Under the pieces are notes generated by a model, which worked only from the letters and a program-made list of their open reading frames with translations, had not been told where the DNA came from and searched no databases. The position numbers and the translations under genes were made by a program. A stretch of DNA of 64,000 nucleotides from the NCBI RefSeq assembly GCF_001375535.1, contig NZ_LN831197.1, positions 3,296,603-3,360,602 on the forward strand. The letters run 5' to 3'. Position 1 is the stretch's first letter, and each line of letters opens with the position of its first letter. This document shows positions 39,235 through 48,572 of the stretch, piece after piece. Source of the stretch: Bacillus niameyensis. Lineage in GTDB: Bacteria > Bacillota > Bacilli > Bacillales > Bacillaceae_C.

Positions 39235-40686
39235 CTACGCTGCGTTATTCCAATTAGAGATATCCTCTTCCAACGGTAGGTTGTTAGCCCTTGCTTTTCT
39301 TGCTGCAAAAAAGAACATGATCAATAAGATAGCGGATCCTATAAAGCTGACAATCCACGATGTTGTCATTGATAGGCCGAAGCCAATTTTTGCATTAAGG
39401 ATATAAGTTAAAACCATTACAAGCATGAACGTTCCAGGTACGAGCGATACCCAATAATTTTTCTTGGCAATGTATAAATACATCGCACCAACGAATAAAG
39501 CAATGACAGCTGTAGCTTGGTTGGCCCAGCTAAAATATCTCCATAAAATGTTGAAATCAATTTGTGTGAGTAAAACGGAGACAACGAACAGTGGTAAAGC
39601 AATCCATAAACGGCTAGAAAATTTCTTTTGAGCAATTTTTAAATACTCGGCAATGATCATCCTTGCACTGCGGAATGCTGTATCTCCGGATGTAATTGGA
39701 AGAACAACAACACCCAAAACAGCCAGGGTCCCACCAATGGCGCCTAACATCGAAGTAGATACTTGACTGACGACTGCACCAGGACCGCCTGCAGCAAGTA
39801 CTTCATTCAAACCACCATACCCATCAAATAGACTCATAGCAGCGGCTGCCCAAATCATCGCGATAATACCTTCTGCAATCATCATTCCATAGAAAATTTT
39901 TCTCCCATGTTTCTCTTTTTGTGTTGTTCGAGAAATCATCGGTGTTTGGGTTGCATGGAATCCAGATAGTGCCCCACATGTAATCGTAAAGAAAATAAGC
40001 GGGAAGATTGGCGCATTATCAGGATGGAAGTTCTTCAGGGATAATTCTGGAATTGGAGCTCCTGTTACGACAATGCCAATTCCAACGCCAACTGCACTCA
40101 AAACTAATAAAGCACCGAAATATGGATAAAGGCGACCAATAATTTTATCAATCGGTAAAAGTGTGGCCAAAATGTAGTAAATAAAAATTGCTGCAATAAT
40201 AATTCCTAATGGAATCTTTCCATTCATTAACACATGCAATAAGTCTGCTGGAGTGGATACGAATACAGTACCGACCAAAAGCAAAAGAAGTACAGCAAAG
40301 GCATTTACAATATGCTTCATACTTTTTCCCAAAAACTTGCTTGCTAGTTCAGGAAGATGAGCTCCGCGATTTCGTATCGAAATCATCCCTGTTAAATAAT
40401 CATGAACGGCACCAGCAAAGATAGAACCGATCACAATCCAGACAAATGCAACAGGTCCATAAAGCGCTCCCATAATTGGACCGAAAATGGGGCCTGTCCC
40501 AGCAATATTTAACAACTGAATGAGAGAGTTCTTCGCTGTACTCATTGGTAGATAGTCGACTCCATCATTGTTAACATATGCAGGTGTAGCCCGATCTTCT
40601 TTTACACCAAACATTTTTTCTATAAACTTACCATACGTAAAATAACCTATAATTAAAAGGACAATTCCCCCGATAAATGTATACAT
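39235..40686 (-). CDS. cstA: CstA-family transporter (probable pyruvate/peptide uptake)
   Basis: 483 residues, with about 13 membrane segments and CstA signatures NIAGTGPIFGPIMGALYGP and GAVHDYLTGMIS. It is the short Gram-positive form. E. coli relatives BtsT and CstA import pyruvate; BtsT is controlled by the LytTR pair BtsSR, and here a LytTR regulator and kinase sit directly upstream. A cre-like site precedes the gene, so catabolite repression is likely. The pyruvate role is inferred from this match in context. Confidence 0.92.
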   Translation of the reverse strand: MYTFIGGIVLLIIGYFTYGKFIEKMFGVKEDRATPAYVNNDGVDYLPMSTAKNSLIQLLNIAGTGPIFGPIMGALYGPVAFVWIVIGSIFAGAVHDYLTGMISIRNRGAHLPELASKFLGKSMKHIVNAFAVLLLLLVGTVFVSTPADLLHVLMNGKIPLGIIIAAIFIYYILATLLPIDKIIGRLYPYFGALLVLSAVGVGIGIVVTGAPIPELSLKNFHPDNAPIFPLIFFTITCGALSGFHATQTPMISRTTQKEKHGRKIFYGMMIAEGIIAMIWAAAAMSLFDGYGGLNEVLAAGGPGAVVSQVSTSMLGAIGGTLAVLGVVVLPITSGDTAFRSARMIIAEYLKIAQKKFSSRLWIALPLFVVSVLLTQIDFNILWRYFSWANQATAVIALFVGAMYLYIAKKNYWVSLVPGTFMLVMVLTYILNAKIGFGLSMTTSWIVSFIGSAILLIMFFFAARKARANNLPLEEDISNWNNAA

Positions 40687-40753
40687 CGTTCCTCTCTCCT
40701 TTACTTTTGTCTTGCTCCATTAGTTAGGAGCTTGCACTCTTTTTAAGAGAATT

Positions 40754-40767
40754 TGAATACGTTTACA
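40754..40767 (-). promoter_or_regulatory. cre-like site upstream of cstA
   Basis: On the minus strand the site reads TGTAAACGTATTCA, 13 of 14 positions of the Bacillus cre consensus, 68 bases before the cstA start. Confidence 0.65.
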
Positions 40768-40870
40768 CACATTATAGTAAAAAGAGCCGGGGGTGGGTGC
40801 CTTTTGGATTAAGGAGTAGAAAAGCTGAATTAAGATGTATATATGTGAGATTAAGATGCAGGCAAAATGG

Positions 40871-41596
40871 TTAAAGTTCTAATCTGGCTCTTAATGATTT
40901 GACATAGTTTCGGCTTACAGGTAAAGACTCTTCTACCCCAGATATTTGTAATTGGTAAGCGCCGTTGAACCAAGGCGTCAAACGTAAAACATAATCAAGA
41001 TTGACAAGATAGCTTTTATGGATTCGAAAGAAATGGAAGGAATGTAGGCGACTCTCTAAATCTTTTAAAGATGTTTTTGTTTCAAACTCTTTTGTTTTTG
41101 TCACGATTTTTGTTAATCTTTCGTCTCGAGACAAGTAAAGAATCTCAGCAGGTTCTAAATAACTAATTTCCCCATCACTTTCAACAGCAAGTTTTCCAGT
41201 TGGCTTCTGGTGTTCTACTGGAGCAGTGAATTTCTCCTCTATTCGCTTGACTGTTTCCGCTAATTGTTCTTCATCATAGGGCTTTAATAAATAATCCAAA
41301 GCATTATAGCGAAAAGCCTCTGCTGCAAACTGTGAATAAGCAGTCGCAAAGACAATTTCAGGAATACTCTTTAAACTTTGCAATGCTTGAGCTACTTCCA
41401 TGCCGTTCATCCGCGGCATTTCAACATCTAAAAAAACAACATCTGGTTCCAGCTTCATACACTTCATAAGAGCTGTGTCGCCTGCGTCCGCTTCACCAAT
41501 AATTTGAATGGAAGGATGAACTTGCAATAAATGTTTTAGTTCATCCCGACTATATAATTCATCATCAACAAGTAAGGAGCGAATTGCTTTTTTCAA
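40871..41596 (-). CDS. LytTR-family response regulator (LytT/BtsR-like)
   Basis: 241 residues from TTG at 41596, overlapping the kinase stop by 4 bases. The receiver domain (1-120: DDE acidic pocket, phospho-Asp in VVFLDVEMPRMNG, Lys in LLKPY) is followed by a LytTR DNA-binding domain (about 140-240, with FFRIHKSYLVNL). LytTR proteins bind paired 9-base direct repeats. The adjacent cstA is the obvious target. In B. subtilis the LytST pair controls pyruvate uptake genes; in E. coli BtsSR controls BtsT. Confidence 0.93.
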   Translation of the reverse strand: MKKAIRSLLVDDELYSRDELKHLLQVHPSIQIIGEADAGDTALMKCMKLEPDVVFLDVEMPRMNGMEVAQALQSLKSIPEIVFATAYSQFAAEAFRYNALDYLLKPYDEEQLAETVKRIEEKFTAPVEHQKPTGKLAVESDGEISYLEPAEILYLSRDERLTKIVTKTKEFETKTSLKDLESRLHSFHFFRIHKSYLVNLDYVLRLTPWFNGAYQLQISGVEESLPVSRNYVKSLRARLEL

Positions 41597-43335
41597 TTTA
41601 CATTTTCCTCTTCATACGGAATAGAAAAAGTGATTTCTGTTCCTTTATTTGGTGCACTTGTAACTTTTAGTGCTGACTTGTTCCCGAAAACCATTGTCAA
41701 ACGTCGATTAACATTATAAATAGCTAAGCCGCTTCCTTGGGCGGATTGGATTGGCGCAACCCCAAGTTTATCCAGTTGTTCTTTGGCCATTCCTTGCCCA
41801 TTATCGATAATTTTTACCGTTATTGTATCCGTTTCCCTCTGAATCATAATGTTAATTTTACAGTCGTTGTCTTTATTCTTAAATCCATGCTTTATTGCAT
41901 TTTCAACGAGTGGTTGTAAGGTAAGAGGGGGGATTTTTTGAGACAAGACATTTTTATCTATATGATAAATAACATCTAATTTATTCACAAATCTTGCTTG
42001 TTCAATGGATAAATAAGCTTTTACATGCCGTAGTTCTTCTTCTAAAACGGTCATACTTTGCGTTGTAACCGATAAATTCTGTCGCAAGTATTGTGATAAT
42101 GTAACAAGCAATTTTCGTGCTTTAGCAGGATCAATGCGTACAAGGGAAACGATCGTATTTAGGGAGTTAAATAAAAAATGCGGGCTAATTTGTGCTTGTA
42201 ATGCTTTAATTTCTGCTTCTTTCGCTAATTGGTACACTTGATCTGCTGCGGAAATTTCCAACTCATTGCTGATCATTGAACTTAGGCCAGAAATTAATTC
42301 TAGTACGACATTGGAAATTTCCTTCTCAGATTGGAAGTAAAATTTCAATGTTCCAATCGTCTGTCCCCGTTGCTTAAGAGGAGCAATGACAGCTGCATTG
42401 AGAGGGCAACCTTCTTCACGACAGTGTATTTTATTATGGTTGGCAACAATAATTTCACCTTTTTGAAGAACTTCTCTCGTAATTTTGGTTTGAATAGGAC
42501 TATCGGTTCGATGATGATCATACCCTAAGCCGACATGAGCTAGAATTTCCTTAGAGTTCGTCATAGCCACTGCACTAGCGTGAATCTCCGTAAGAATAAT
42601 TTTACACACTGCTTCAGCGGACTGGTTATTCAAGCCTTTACGTAAATAAGCCAAAGTTTTGTCTGCAATCCTTAATGTTTTCTGAGCTTGGAGAGCACCG
42701 GCTTTTTCCTCCTCATTTACAACACTTTTAATAACGAGCAGAAAGAGTGCACAACCTGTTCCATTAGCAAAAATCATCGGCAATCCAATCAATTCAACTA
42801 ATGCCGATGCGTTTGAGAAAGGGCGAGAAATGAGCAAGATGATAACCATTTGAAAAGCTTCTGCTAAAGCACCAAGCAGAAAGGCTGTTGATAGTTTGAC
42901 ATGCTTGTCCTTGCGATGGAATAGACCCGCAAGAAGCCCTGCGATAATGGAAGAAAGACCGCAGGCAAGCCCAGTAAATCCACCTAATGTAAAACGATGA
43001 ATACCAGCAATGATACCAGCACCCAATCCGACACGATATCCACCGAGGAGGCCTGCAAGTACTACACCAATAACACGAGAATTAGCAAGCGCCTCATCGG
43101 AAGCTAAATCAAATGTCCAACTGCTAAATTGTAAGCTGTTCATTTCAAGATTTAATCCTGTATAAGTTCCAATAATGCCGAAGAAGCCAAAAAAGAGGGT
43201 AGCTGTCACCAATTGCTTTTGCTGCAATTGTTCTTGATAAATCATGTCTCGAAAAAAACGTAATCTCGTTAAAACAAAAGCAATTGTTACGATGATGCCA
43301 ATTCTTTCAACCATCGTGATTAATAACGTCCACAT
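41593..43335 (-). CDS. LytS/BtsS-like sensor histidine kinase
   Basis: 580 residues. Five to six N-terminal membrane segments (5TMR-LYT, about 1-200) are followed by a GAF domain (about 225-355) with a Cys motif (HCREEGCPL), then a His_kinase domain with the phospho-His in ISPHFLFNSLNTI and an ATPase domain (NAIKHGF, DNGQGM). The family senses pyruvate or membrane state. It is the first gene of the kinase-regulator pair preceding cstA. Confidence 0.93.
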   Translation of the reverse strand: MWTLLITMVERIGIIVTIAFVLTRLRFFRDMIYQEQLQQKQLVTATLFFGFFGIIGTYTGLNLEMNSLQFSSWTFDLASDEALANSRVIGVVLAGLLGGYRVGLGAGIIAGIHRFTLGGFTGLACGLSSIIAGLLAGLFHRKDKHVKLSTAFLLGALAEAFQMVIILLISRPFSNASALVELIGLPMIFANGTGCALFLLVIKSVVNEEEKAGALQAQKTLRIADKTLAYLRKGLNNQSAEAVCKIILTEIHASAVAMTNSKEILAHVGLGYDHHRTDSPIQTKITREVLQKGEIIVANHNKIHCREEGCPLNAAVIAPLKQRGQTIGTLKFYFQSEKEISNVVLELISGLSSMISNELEISAADQVYQLAKEAEIKALQAQISPHFLFNSLNTIVSLVRIDPAKARKLLVTLSQYLRQNLSVTTQSMTVLEEELRHVKAYLSIEQARFVNKLDVIYHIDKNVLSQKIPPLTLQPLVENAIKHGFKNKDNDCKINIMIQRETDTITVKIIDNGQGMAKEQLDKLGVAPIQSAQGSGLAIYNVNRRLTMVFGNKSALKVTSAPNKGTEITFSIPYEEENVN

Positions 43336-43378
43336 GACCTCACCTCTCTCTCTTCAAAAGAGCTGCACTATCTAAAAG

Positions 43379-43415
43379 AAATGCCCGGAAGAGAACATCT
43401 CTTGCCCGGGCATTT
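43379..43415 (-). terminator. Terminator after pdxK
   Basis: AAATGCCCGG (43379-43388) pairs with CCGGGCATTT (43406-43415); inner AAGAGA and TCTCTT extend the stem. On the minus strand CTTTT follows. Confidence 0.88.
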
Positions 43416-43418
43416 GTA

Positions 43419-44231
43419 TTATTTTTCACCAAATTGATTGTACGCACCATGCATGACGGGACCAACATATTGATTCAATTTCCAACCATGTTTAATTGCG
43501 GCAGTAACGAAGGTTTTTGCTTCTGAAACAGCTTCTTTTACAGATTTTCCATTAGCTAGATTAGCTGTTATAGCTGCGGCAAATGTGCAGCCAGCTCCAT
43601 GGTTGTACGTAGTTTCTAGTTTGTCCGATTCTAAGAGAATAAACTCTTTTCCATCGTAGAATAAATCAATGGCTTTATCGTGGGCAAGCGCCTTTCCACC
43701 TTTTACAACGACATTTTTGGCACCGAGCTCATAAATTTTTGCTGCGGCTTCTTTCATGCCATCAATCGTTTTAACGGGGCCTGTTTTGGCAAGTTGTCCA
43801 GCTTCAAAAAGGTTTGGTGTCACAACTAAAGCACGAGGTATGAGTAATTCGCGCATCGCATCTGTGTTTTCAGGCTGCAAAACTTCATCTTCGCCTTTAC
43901 AAACCATGACAGGATCAATGACGATATTTTCAAGCTTATGCTCATCCATTTTACGGGCACCAAGCTCGATAATTTCTACAGAACCAAGCATTCCTGTTTT
44001 CATTGCATCGATTCCGACTGATAGAATCGTGTTAAGTTGTTTTTCTACCGTGTTTACATCGATCGGAAATACTTCATGATTCCATCCGTTATCAGGATCC
44101 ATCGCGACAATCGAAGTTAAGGCGTTCATTCCATATACGCCATGTTCTTGAAATGTTTTTAAATCTGCTTGTATTCCAGCACCACCGCTTGAATCAGAAC
44201 CAGCGAGTGTCAAAACTTTTTTCATTGCCAT
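43419..44231 (-). CDS. pdxK: Pyridoxal kinase / hydroxymethylpyrimidine kinase family (PdxK)
   Basis: 270 residues of the ThiD/PdxK ribokinase family: GSDSSGGAGIQADLKTFQ at the start, VIDPVMVCKG and the C-terminal GAGCTFAAA. The length and VCKG stretch match the B. subtilis enzyme first called ThiD and then shown to be the pyridoxal kinase PdxK. RBS AGGAGG is 8 bases before the start. HMP kinase activity is an alternative or secondary role. It stands alone between a terminator and the divergent two-component system. Confidence 0.9.
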   Translation of the reverse strand: MAMKKVLTLAGSDSSGGAGIQADLKTFQEHGVYGMNALTSIVAMDPDNGWNHEVFPIDVNTVEKQLNTILSVGIDAMKTGMLGSVEIIELGARKMDEHKLENIVIDPVMVCKGEDEVLQPENTDAMRELLIPRALVVTPNLFEAGQLAKTGPVKTIDGMKEAAAKIYELGAKNVVVKGGKALAHDKAIDLFYDGKEFILLESDKLETTYNHGAGCTFAAAITANLANGKSVKEAVSEAKTFVTAAIKHGWKLNQYVGPVMHGAYNQFGEK

Positions 44232-44374
44232 AAATATTACCTCCTAGTCTTGTGCTTTGATGTTTTATTTTAGGATATACCAATCCAAACTCGAATAAAA
44301 GATTTTTAATCGAGCAATGTCTAATTTTGCTAACTATACTATACTAAAAGAGAACTTGAAGAGTAGGTGATAGG

Positions 44375-45046
44375 ATGGCGAAAATTTTATATATTGAAGA
44401 TGATTTGGAAATTAGCAAGTGGGTCATCGATGTTTTACAAGAAAAGGGCCATGATGTAAACTGGCTTTCTTCAGGTGAAGGAGCAATAGAAAAAGCAATG
44501 AATGCTGATATCGCTATTTTAGATGTCATGCTTCCTGGACTTGATGGTTTTTCAGTGGGCAAAAGGTTAAAAATGGAAAATCCCGAACTTCCAATCCTCA
44601 TGCTATCAGCGCGGACTTCAGTTGAAGATCGCCTTCAAGGATTAGAATTTGCCGATGATTACTTGACCAAACCGTTTTATCCTGAAGAATTGGTCGCAAG
44701 AATCGATGTATTGCTACGGAGATTTCAGGGCAATCGTTTAGAAAAAGTTAGAATTGGTCATTTAGATATTTTTCCGATAGAAAACAGAATTCTTGATTAC
44801 GAAGAAAAGAAAGAAATCATCCTGACGGGAAAACAGTATCAAATTTTTCAGTATTTACTTCGTCACCAAAATCAAATTTTGACAAAAGAGCAATTGTACG
44901 AAGGGGTATGGGGGGAGTCGTACATAGACGGTGATAAAACACTTATGGTTCATATTCGCTATTTACGTGAGAAAATTGAAAGGGATCCAGCACAGCCAAC
45001 GATTATTCAAACAATCCGTGGGTTAGGCTACCGGTTAAAAACATGA
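44375..45046 (+). CDS. OmpR-family response regulator
   Basis: 223 residues with a receiver domain (phospho-Asp in AILDVMLPGLDG, Lys in LTKPFYP) and a winged-helix domain ending IRGLGYRLKT. Its stop overlaps the kinase start (ATGA). It likely controls the ABC exporter at 46950-49307, before which three TTTAAAC-like repeats lie in OmpR-type spacing. Confidence 0.93.
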   Translation: MAKILYIEDDLEISKWVIDVLQEKGHDVNWLSSGEGAIEKAMNADIAILDVMLPGLDGFSVGKRLKMENPELPILMLSARTSVEDRLQGLEFADDYLTKPFYPEELVARIDVLLRRFQGNRLEKVRIGHLDIFPIENRILDYEEKKEIILTGKQYQIFQYLLRHQNQILTKEQLYEGVWGESYIDGDKTLMVHIRYLREKIERDPAQPTIIQTIRGLGYRLKT

Positions 45047-46407
45047 AATGGCGTAACATTTTAAACTTCCGGCACTCTCTTTTATTGCGTTATTTGATTA
45101 TTATTTTTATCGCCTTATTATTTTTACCGATTATTATTCCGATGACGTCCGTAATTTGGTATTCATTTGCTGAACAGAAGGACACGATTAATGGAAATGA
45201 CTTGGAAAAATTATGGCATGAAGAAGCCAACAAAATGGGGATGGCTAACCCAAATGAAATTGAAAAACAAATGGAGCAATTTCAAAACTTATACAAAGAA
45301 TCTTCTGTTTTTTGGGTAGACTCAGAAGGGAAGTTAATCTATTCTTTGCCAGAACGTACGGACTTACCTACAGAATGGACTTCCGCCTATACGGTTGAAT
45401 TTATGAAAAAAAGCTATGATTCAGATCCTTTTACATCTGTTGCTTTTATTGGTGAACAAAAAGACAAAGGTTTTATCGTTTTTCAAATTCCTAGGGTAGA
45501 ATTAGACGCGCCTGGAATCCAATTGCTTAATCGCTATTATTACTTGTTTTATGCGAGCATGTTAGGATTGTTTCTCTTCTTTATTTTTATATCATGGTTG
45601 TTCTTTTACCGGATGAGAAAGCGGTTATTGAACCTGCAAAGAACGATGGAAAAGGAAGGCGAAGATGGGATACCGGAAAAGATCGTAACCCGCAAGAAAG
45701 ATGAAATTGGCCAGCTGGAGCAGTCCTTTAATCATATGGTGCAAAGATTGGAGGAAAGCCGTAAGCAACAAACAGAGGAGGAAAATTTACGCCGCCAGTT
45801 AATCGCCAATCTTTCCCATGATTTACGGACGCCGCTTACAACATTAAGGGGACAGCTATATTCCTTGAAAAAGGAAAAGTTGACTGAGCAAGGGCAGGAA
45901 TCGCTAGCACTGATTGATCATAAAATTACGTATCTTGGTCAATTAATCGATAATCTCCTATCTTACACATTATTGACGACAAAGAAATATCCGTATCACC
46001 CGCAAAAATTGGATCTCATGCGTATTGTCCGAACGATTGCAGCATCTTGGTATCCGACATTTGAAAAAGAAGGATTTATTATTGAGATTGACCTTCCTGA
46101 AAGGCTAGAATGGGTTACTGACCCAAGCTGGCTCGAGCGTGTGCTTGATAACCTATTTCAAAATATTATCCGTCATGCAAAGGATGGGCAATTTATTGGT
46201 ATTACGGGGGCTGTGACAGAGCGACAATTCCAAATCATCATTAAAGATCGCGGACCTGGTTTTGGAAAAGCGTCAGACAACAAGGGAGTCGGAATCGGCA
46301 TGGCCATCGTGACCCTCATGCTCCAAGAAATGAAATTGAAACTAGACATTGAAGCAAACAAAAATGGTACAGTAATCACTATTTCAGGGAAAAGGGCAGT
46401 CTCTTAA
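45043..46407 (+). CDS. Sensor histidine kinase with HAMP domain
   Basis: 454 residues: membrane segment (about 12-36), an external sensor region (about 37-165), second membrane segment (about 167-190), HAMP, DHp with phospho-His in NLSHDLRTPLTTLRG and an ATPase domain (NLFQNIIRHA, DRGPGFG, GVGIGMAIV). It pairs with the preceding regulator. The signal is unknown; the exporter downstream suggests a peptide or lipid-II-directed antibiotic. Confidence 0.92.
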   Translation: MKWRNILNFRHSLLLRYLIIIFIALLFLPIIIPMTSVIWYSFAEQKDTINGNDLEKLWHEEANKMGMANPNEIEKQMEQFQNLYKESSVFWVDSEGKLIYSLPERTDLPTEWTSAYTVEFMKKSYDSDPFTSVAFIGEQKDKGFIVFQIPRVELDAPGIQLLNRYYYLFYASMLGLFLFFIFISWLFFYRMRKRLLNLQRTMEKEGEDGIPEKIVTRKKDEIGQLEQSFNHMVQRLEESRKQQTEEENLRRQLIANLSHDLRTPLTTLRGQLYSLKKEKLTEQGQESLALIDHKITYLGQLIDNLLSYTLLTTKKYPYHPQKLDLMRIVRTIAASWYPTFEKEGFIIEIDLPERLEWVTDPSWLERVLDNLFQNIIRHAKDGQFIGITGAVTERQFQIIIKDRGPGFGKASDNKGVGIGMAIVTLMLQEMKLKLDIEANKNGTVITISGKRAVS

Positions 46408-46422
46408 GGAGCTGCCTTTTTC
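46394..46422 (+). terminator. Terminator of the two-component operon
   Basis: GGCAG-T-CTC (46395-46403) pairs with GAG-CTGCC (46409-46416), followed by TTTTTC. It overlaps the kinase stop and precedes the tandem repeats. Confidence 0.8.
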
Positions 46423-46435
46423 TTGCTGCTAGCAC

Positions 46436-46790
46436 CTCAGAGACAAAATCCAGGAAAAAAGTAGGGATTTGTCTCTGATCGGGTGTCTCAGAGACAAAAT
46501 CCAGGGAAAAAGCAGAGATTTGTCTCCGATCGGGTGTCTCAGAGACAAAATCCAGGGAAAAAGTCAGGGATTTGTCTCTGATCGGGTGCCTCAGAGACAA
46601 AATCCAAGCAAAAAGTAGTAAATTGTCCCTGATCAAGCTTCTCAGAGACAAAATCCAAGCAAAAAGTAGTAAATTGTCTCTGATCAATCCCCTCTGAGAC
46701 AAAAGCTAAGTAAAAAGAACAACTTTGTCCTCACCCGTCCTCTCAGGGACGAAATTATGAAAATAGTTCATTTTGATTTTGTCCCCCGTT
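46436..46790. repeat. Tandem array of seven ~51-base hairpin repeats
   Basis: Units start at 46436, 46487, 46538, 46590, 46641, 46692 and 46742, a period of 50-52 bases. Each early unit has AGAGACAAAATCC near its start and GGATTTGTCTCTGATC near its end, which are complementary, so each unit can fold into a stem of about 12 base pairs. The last two units have diverged. The array lies between the kinase terminator and the exporter promoter; the remaining gap to 46949 holds only that promoter region. Confidence 0.9.
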
Positions 46791-46874
46791 GCATCCATGG
46801 AAATACATCGTGCAAAAGTGAAAAACCAATCATTCTCCTCAAGCATAAAAAGCCAAGTTAGGAATGCCTTCATT

Positions 46875-46915
46875 TTTAAACAAAATTTAAACTTCCACCA
46901 ACCTTAGATTTAACC
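46875..46915 (+). promoter_or_regulatory. Putative response-regulator binding repeats before the ABC exporter
   Basis: TTTAAAC at 46875-46881 and 46886-46892 (11-base period) and TTTAACC at 46909-46915 (23 bases further) fit tandem OmpR-family half-sites. They lie 35-75 bases before the exporter start. Confidence 0.6.
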
Positions 46916-46949
46916 TTGCATCTTTAAAATTGGCTGTGAGGTGAAAGAG

Positions 46950-47864
46950 ATGAATGAATTTGTAATTCAAACAAATAACGTAACAAAACGATTTAAAGGC
47001 CGGAAAGTTGTGAATGGCGTCAATTTAGAAATTAAAAAAGGAGAAATATATGGATTTCTTGGTCCGAATGGAGCAGGAAAAACAACGACAATCCGGATGT
47101 TGCTTGGGCTAATGAAACCAACCTATGGATCGATCCGCATTTTTAACCAAGATTTAAAAAAGAATAAAATGTCTATTTTAAAAAAGGTTGGTTCGCTTGT
47201 AGAATCTCCGTCTTACTATGGGCACTTGACTGCGAAAGAAAATTTAGAGGCGCTTCGAAAAATATTGAACGTACCGAAAACAAGAATTTCTGAAGTATTG
47301 GAGATTGTCCGGTTAACGAACGAAGCGAATCGTCCTGTGAAAGGCTTCTCGTTAGGAATGAAGCAACGGCTAGGAATTGCTGCATCATTATTAGGAAATC
47401 CAGAATTACTGATTTTGGACGAACCAACAAACGGACTAGATCCATCTGGTATTCAGGAAATGCGTGAATTGATTAAAAGCTTGCCTGAAAAATATGGGGT
47501 GACGATTATCGTCTCAAGTCATTTATTAAGTGAGATTGACCAAATGGCCACTCAGGTTGGCATCATTTCAAAAGGCTCCCTCATTTTTCAAGACTCCATT
47601 GAAGTCTTAAGACAAAGGGCAAATCCGTATATCAAAATGTCGACAGATGATAATGAGGTTGCATTTAAAACATTGCTTACGAATGGAATCCAAGTCCAAC
47701 ATCAAGATGGGCATCTTCTTTTAGAGCAACCTGACAAAAGAATCGTTGCGCAAGCCGTTTCCACATTAGTCCATGAAAGAATATCTGTTTATCGGGTAGA
47801 GGAACAAAAAATGTCATTGGAAGAGATTTTCCTTGAGTTGACCAAGGAGGAGGAGAGTCTATGA
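46950..47864 (+). CDS. ABC-2 exporter ATPase (BcrA/lantibiotic-protection type)
   Basis: 304 residues from ATG 46950 with RBS GAGGTGA 5 bases before; GTG 46941 overlaps that RBS. Walker A GPNGAGKTTT, signature FSLGMKQRLGIAASLL, Walker B LLILDEPTNGLD and switch His SSHLLSE are intact, with a C-terminal accessory domain (about 215-304). It pairs with two ABC-2 permeases, as in bacitracin (BcrABC) and lantibiotic-immunity (LanFEG) transporters. It overlaps the next gene by 4 bases. Confidence 0.92.
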   Translation: MNEFVIQTNNVTKRFKGRKVVNGVNLEIKKGEIYGFLGPNGAGKTTTIRMLLGLMKPTYGSIRIFNQDLKKNKMSILKKVGSLVESPSYYGHLTAKENLEALRKILNVPKTRISEVLEIVRLTNEANRPVKGFSLGMKQRLGIAASLLGNPELLILDEPTNGLDPSGIQEMRELIKSLPEKYGVTIIVSSHLLSEIDQMATQVGIISKGSLIFQDSIEVLRQRANPYIKMSTDDNEVAFKTLLTNGIQVQHQDGHLLLEQPDKRIVAQAVSTLVHERISVYRVEEQKMSLEEIFLELTKEEESL

Positions 47865-48571
47865 TCCTCAAACTCTTGAAAGCTGATCTGTTAAAACTGA
47901 AGCGAAAGGGGATTTGGTTTCTCGTCTTCCTTGGTCCATTTGGAGTGATATCGCTACAAGGAGTTAATTACGGCCTTCGATATGATTGGTTAGTAAGGCC
48001 CGAATCAGATGTTTGGCATGATTTACTATTAAATATCAATATGTTACTCCCGATTTCATTAATGCTTGGGGTGGCTATTATTGCATCGATGACAGCGAAT
48101 TTAGAGCATCAACAAAATTCGTGGAAACAGCTTCTTGCTTTACCAATACGAAAATCTTCAGCATTTGCGTCAAAGTTTTTATTAAACATACTTTTATTAC
48201 TTGTAGCAAGTATCCTCGTTGTCATTGGAACGGTGATTCTTGGAGTATGTTTAAAATTCGGCTTTGACATGCCGATTGGAGCAATCTTAGAAAATAGCTT
48301 TTATCCATTATTAGCTGTTCTGCCACTTCTCGCCATTCAGACATGGCTCTCGATTACTATGAAAAACCAAGCAGTACCCCTTACGATCGGGATCTTAGGT
48401 TCGATTGTATCGATGTACGGGTATAAAGCTCCTGATTGGTTTCTTTGGAAATGGCCGCTTTTACTGAGTGACGTACATGAACCAATCTGGTTTGCCTGGA
48501 TGGGACTAGCGATCGGGCTGTTCTTATTGAGTATGGCAGCAATGGATTTTACAAGACGGGATGTGAAGTAA
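47861..48571 (+). CDS. ABC-2 exporter permease (lantibiotic-immunity type), first subunit
   Basis: 236 residues with six predicted membrane segments and the subfamily motif EHQQNSWKQLLALP after the second one. The same motif occurs in the next protein, so the two permeases are paralogous subunits like LanE/LanG. They sit with the ATPase in a tight operon (4-base overlap before, one base after). Confidence 0.9.
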   Translation: MILKLLKADLLKLKRKGIWFLVFLGPFGVISLQGVNYGLRYDWLVRPESDVWHDLLLNINMLLPISLMLGVAIIASMTANLEHQQNSWKQLLALPIRKSSAFASKFLLNILLLLVASILVVIGTVILGVCLKFGFDMPIGAILENSFYPLLAVLPLLAIQTWLSITMKNQAVPLTIGILGSIVSMYGYKAPDWFLWKWPLLLSDVHEPIWFAWMGLAIGLFLLSMAAMDFTRRDVK

Positions 48572-48572
48572 A

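Noticed and set aside
46379..46702. A 107-codon minus-strand ORF with repeated RDNLLLFAWILSLR-like units
   Set aside because: It is produced by the 51-base tandem hairpin repeats and has no RBS or family resemblance.
46436..46790. CRISPR array
   Set aside because: The repeats are contiguous, with no unique spacers between conserved repeats, and no cas gene is in the window.
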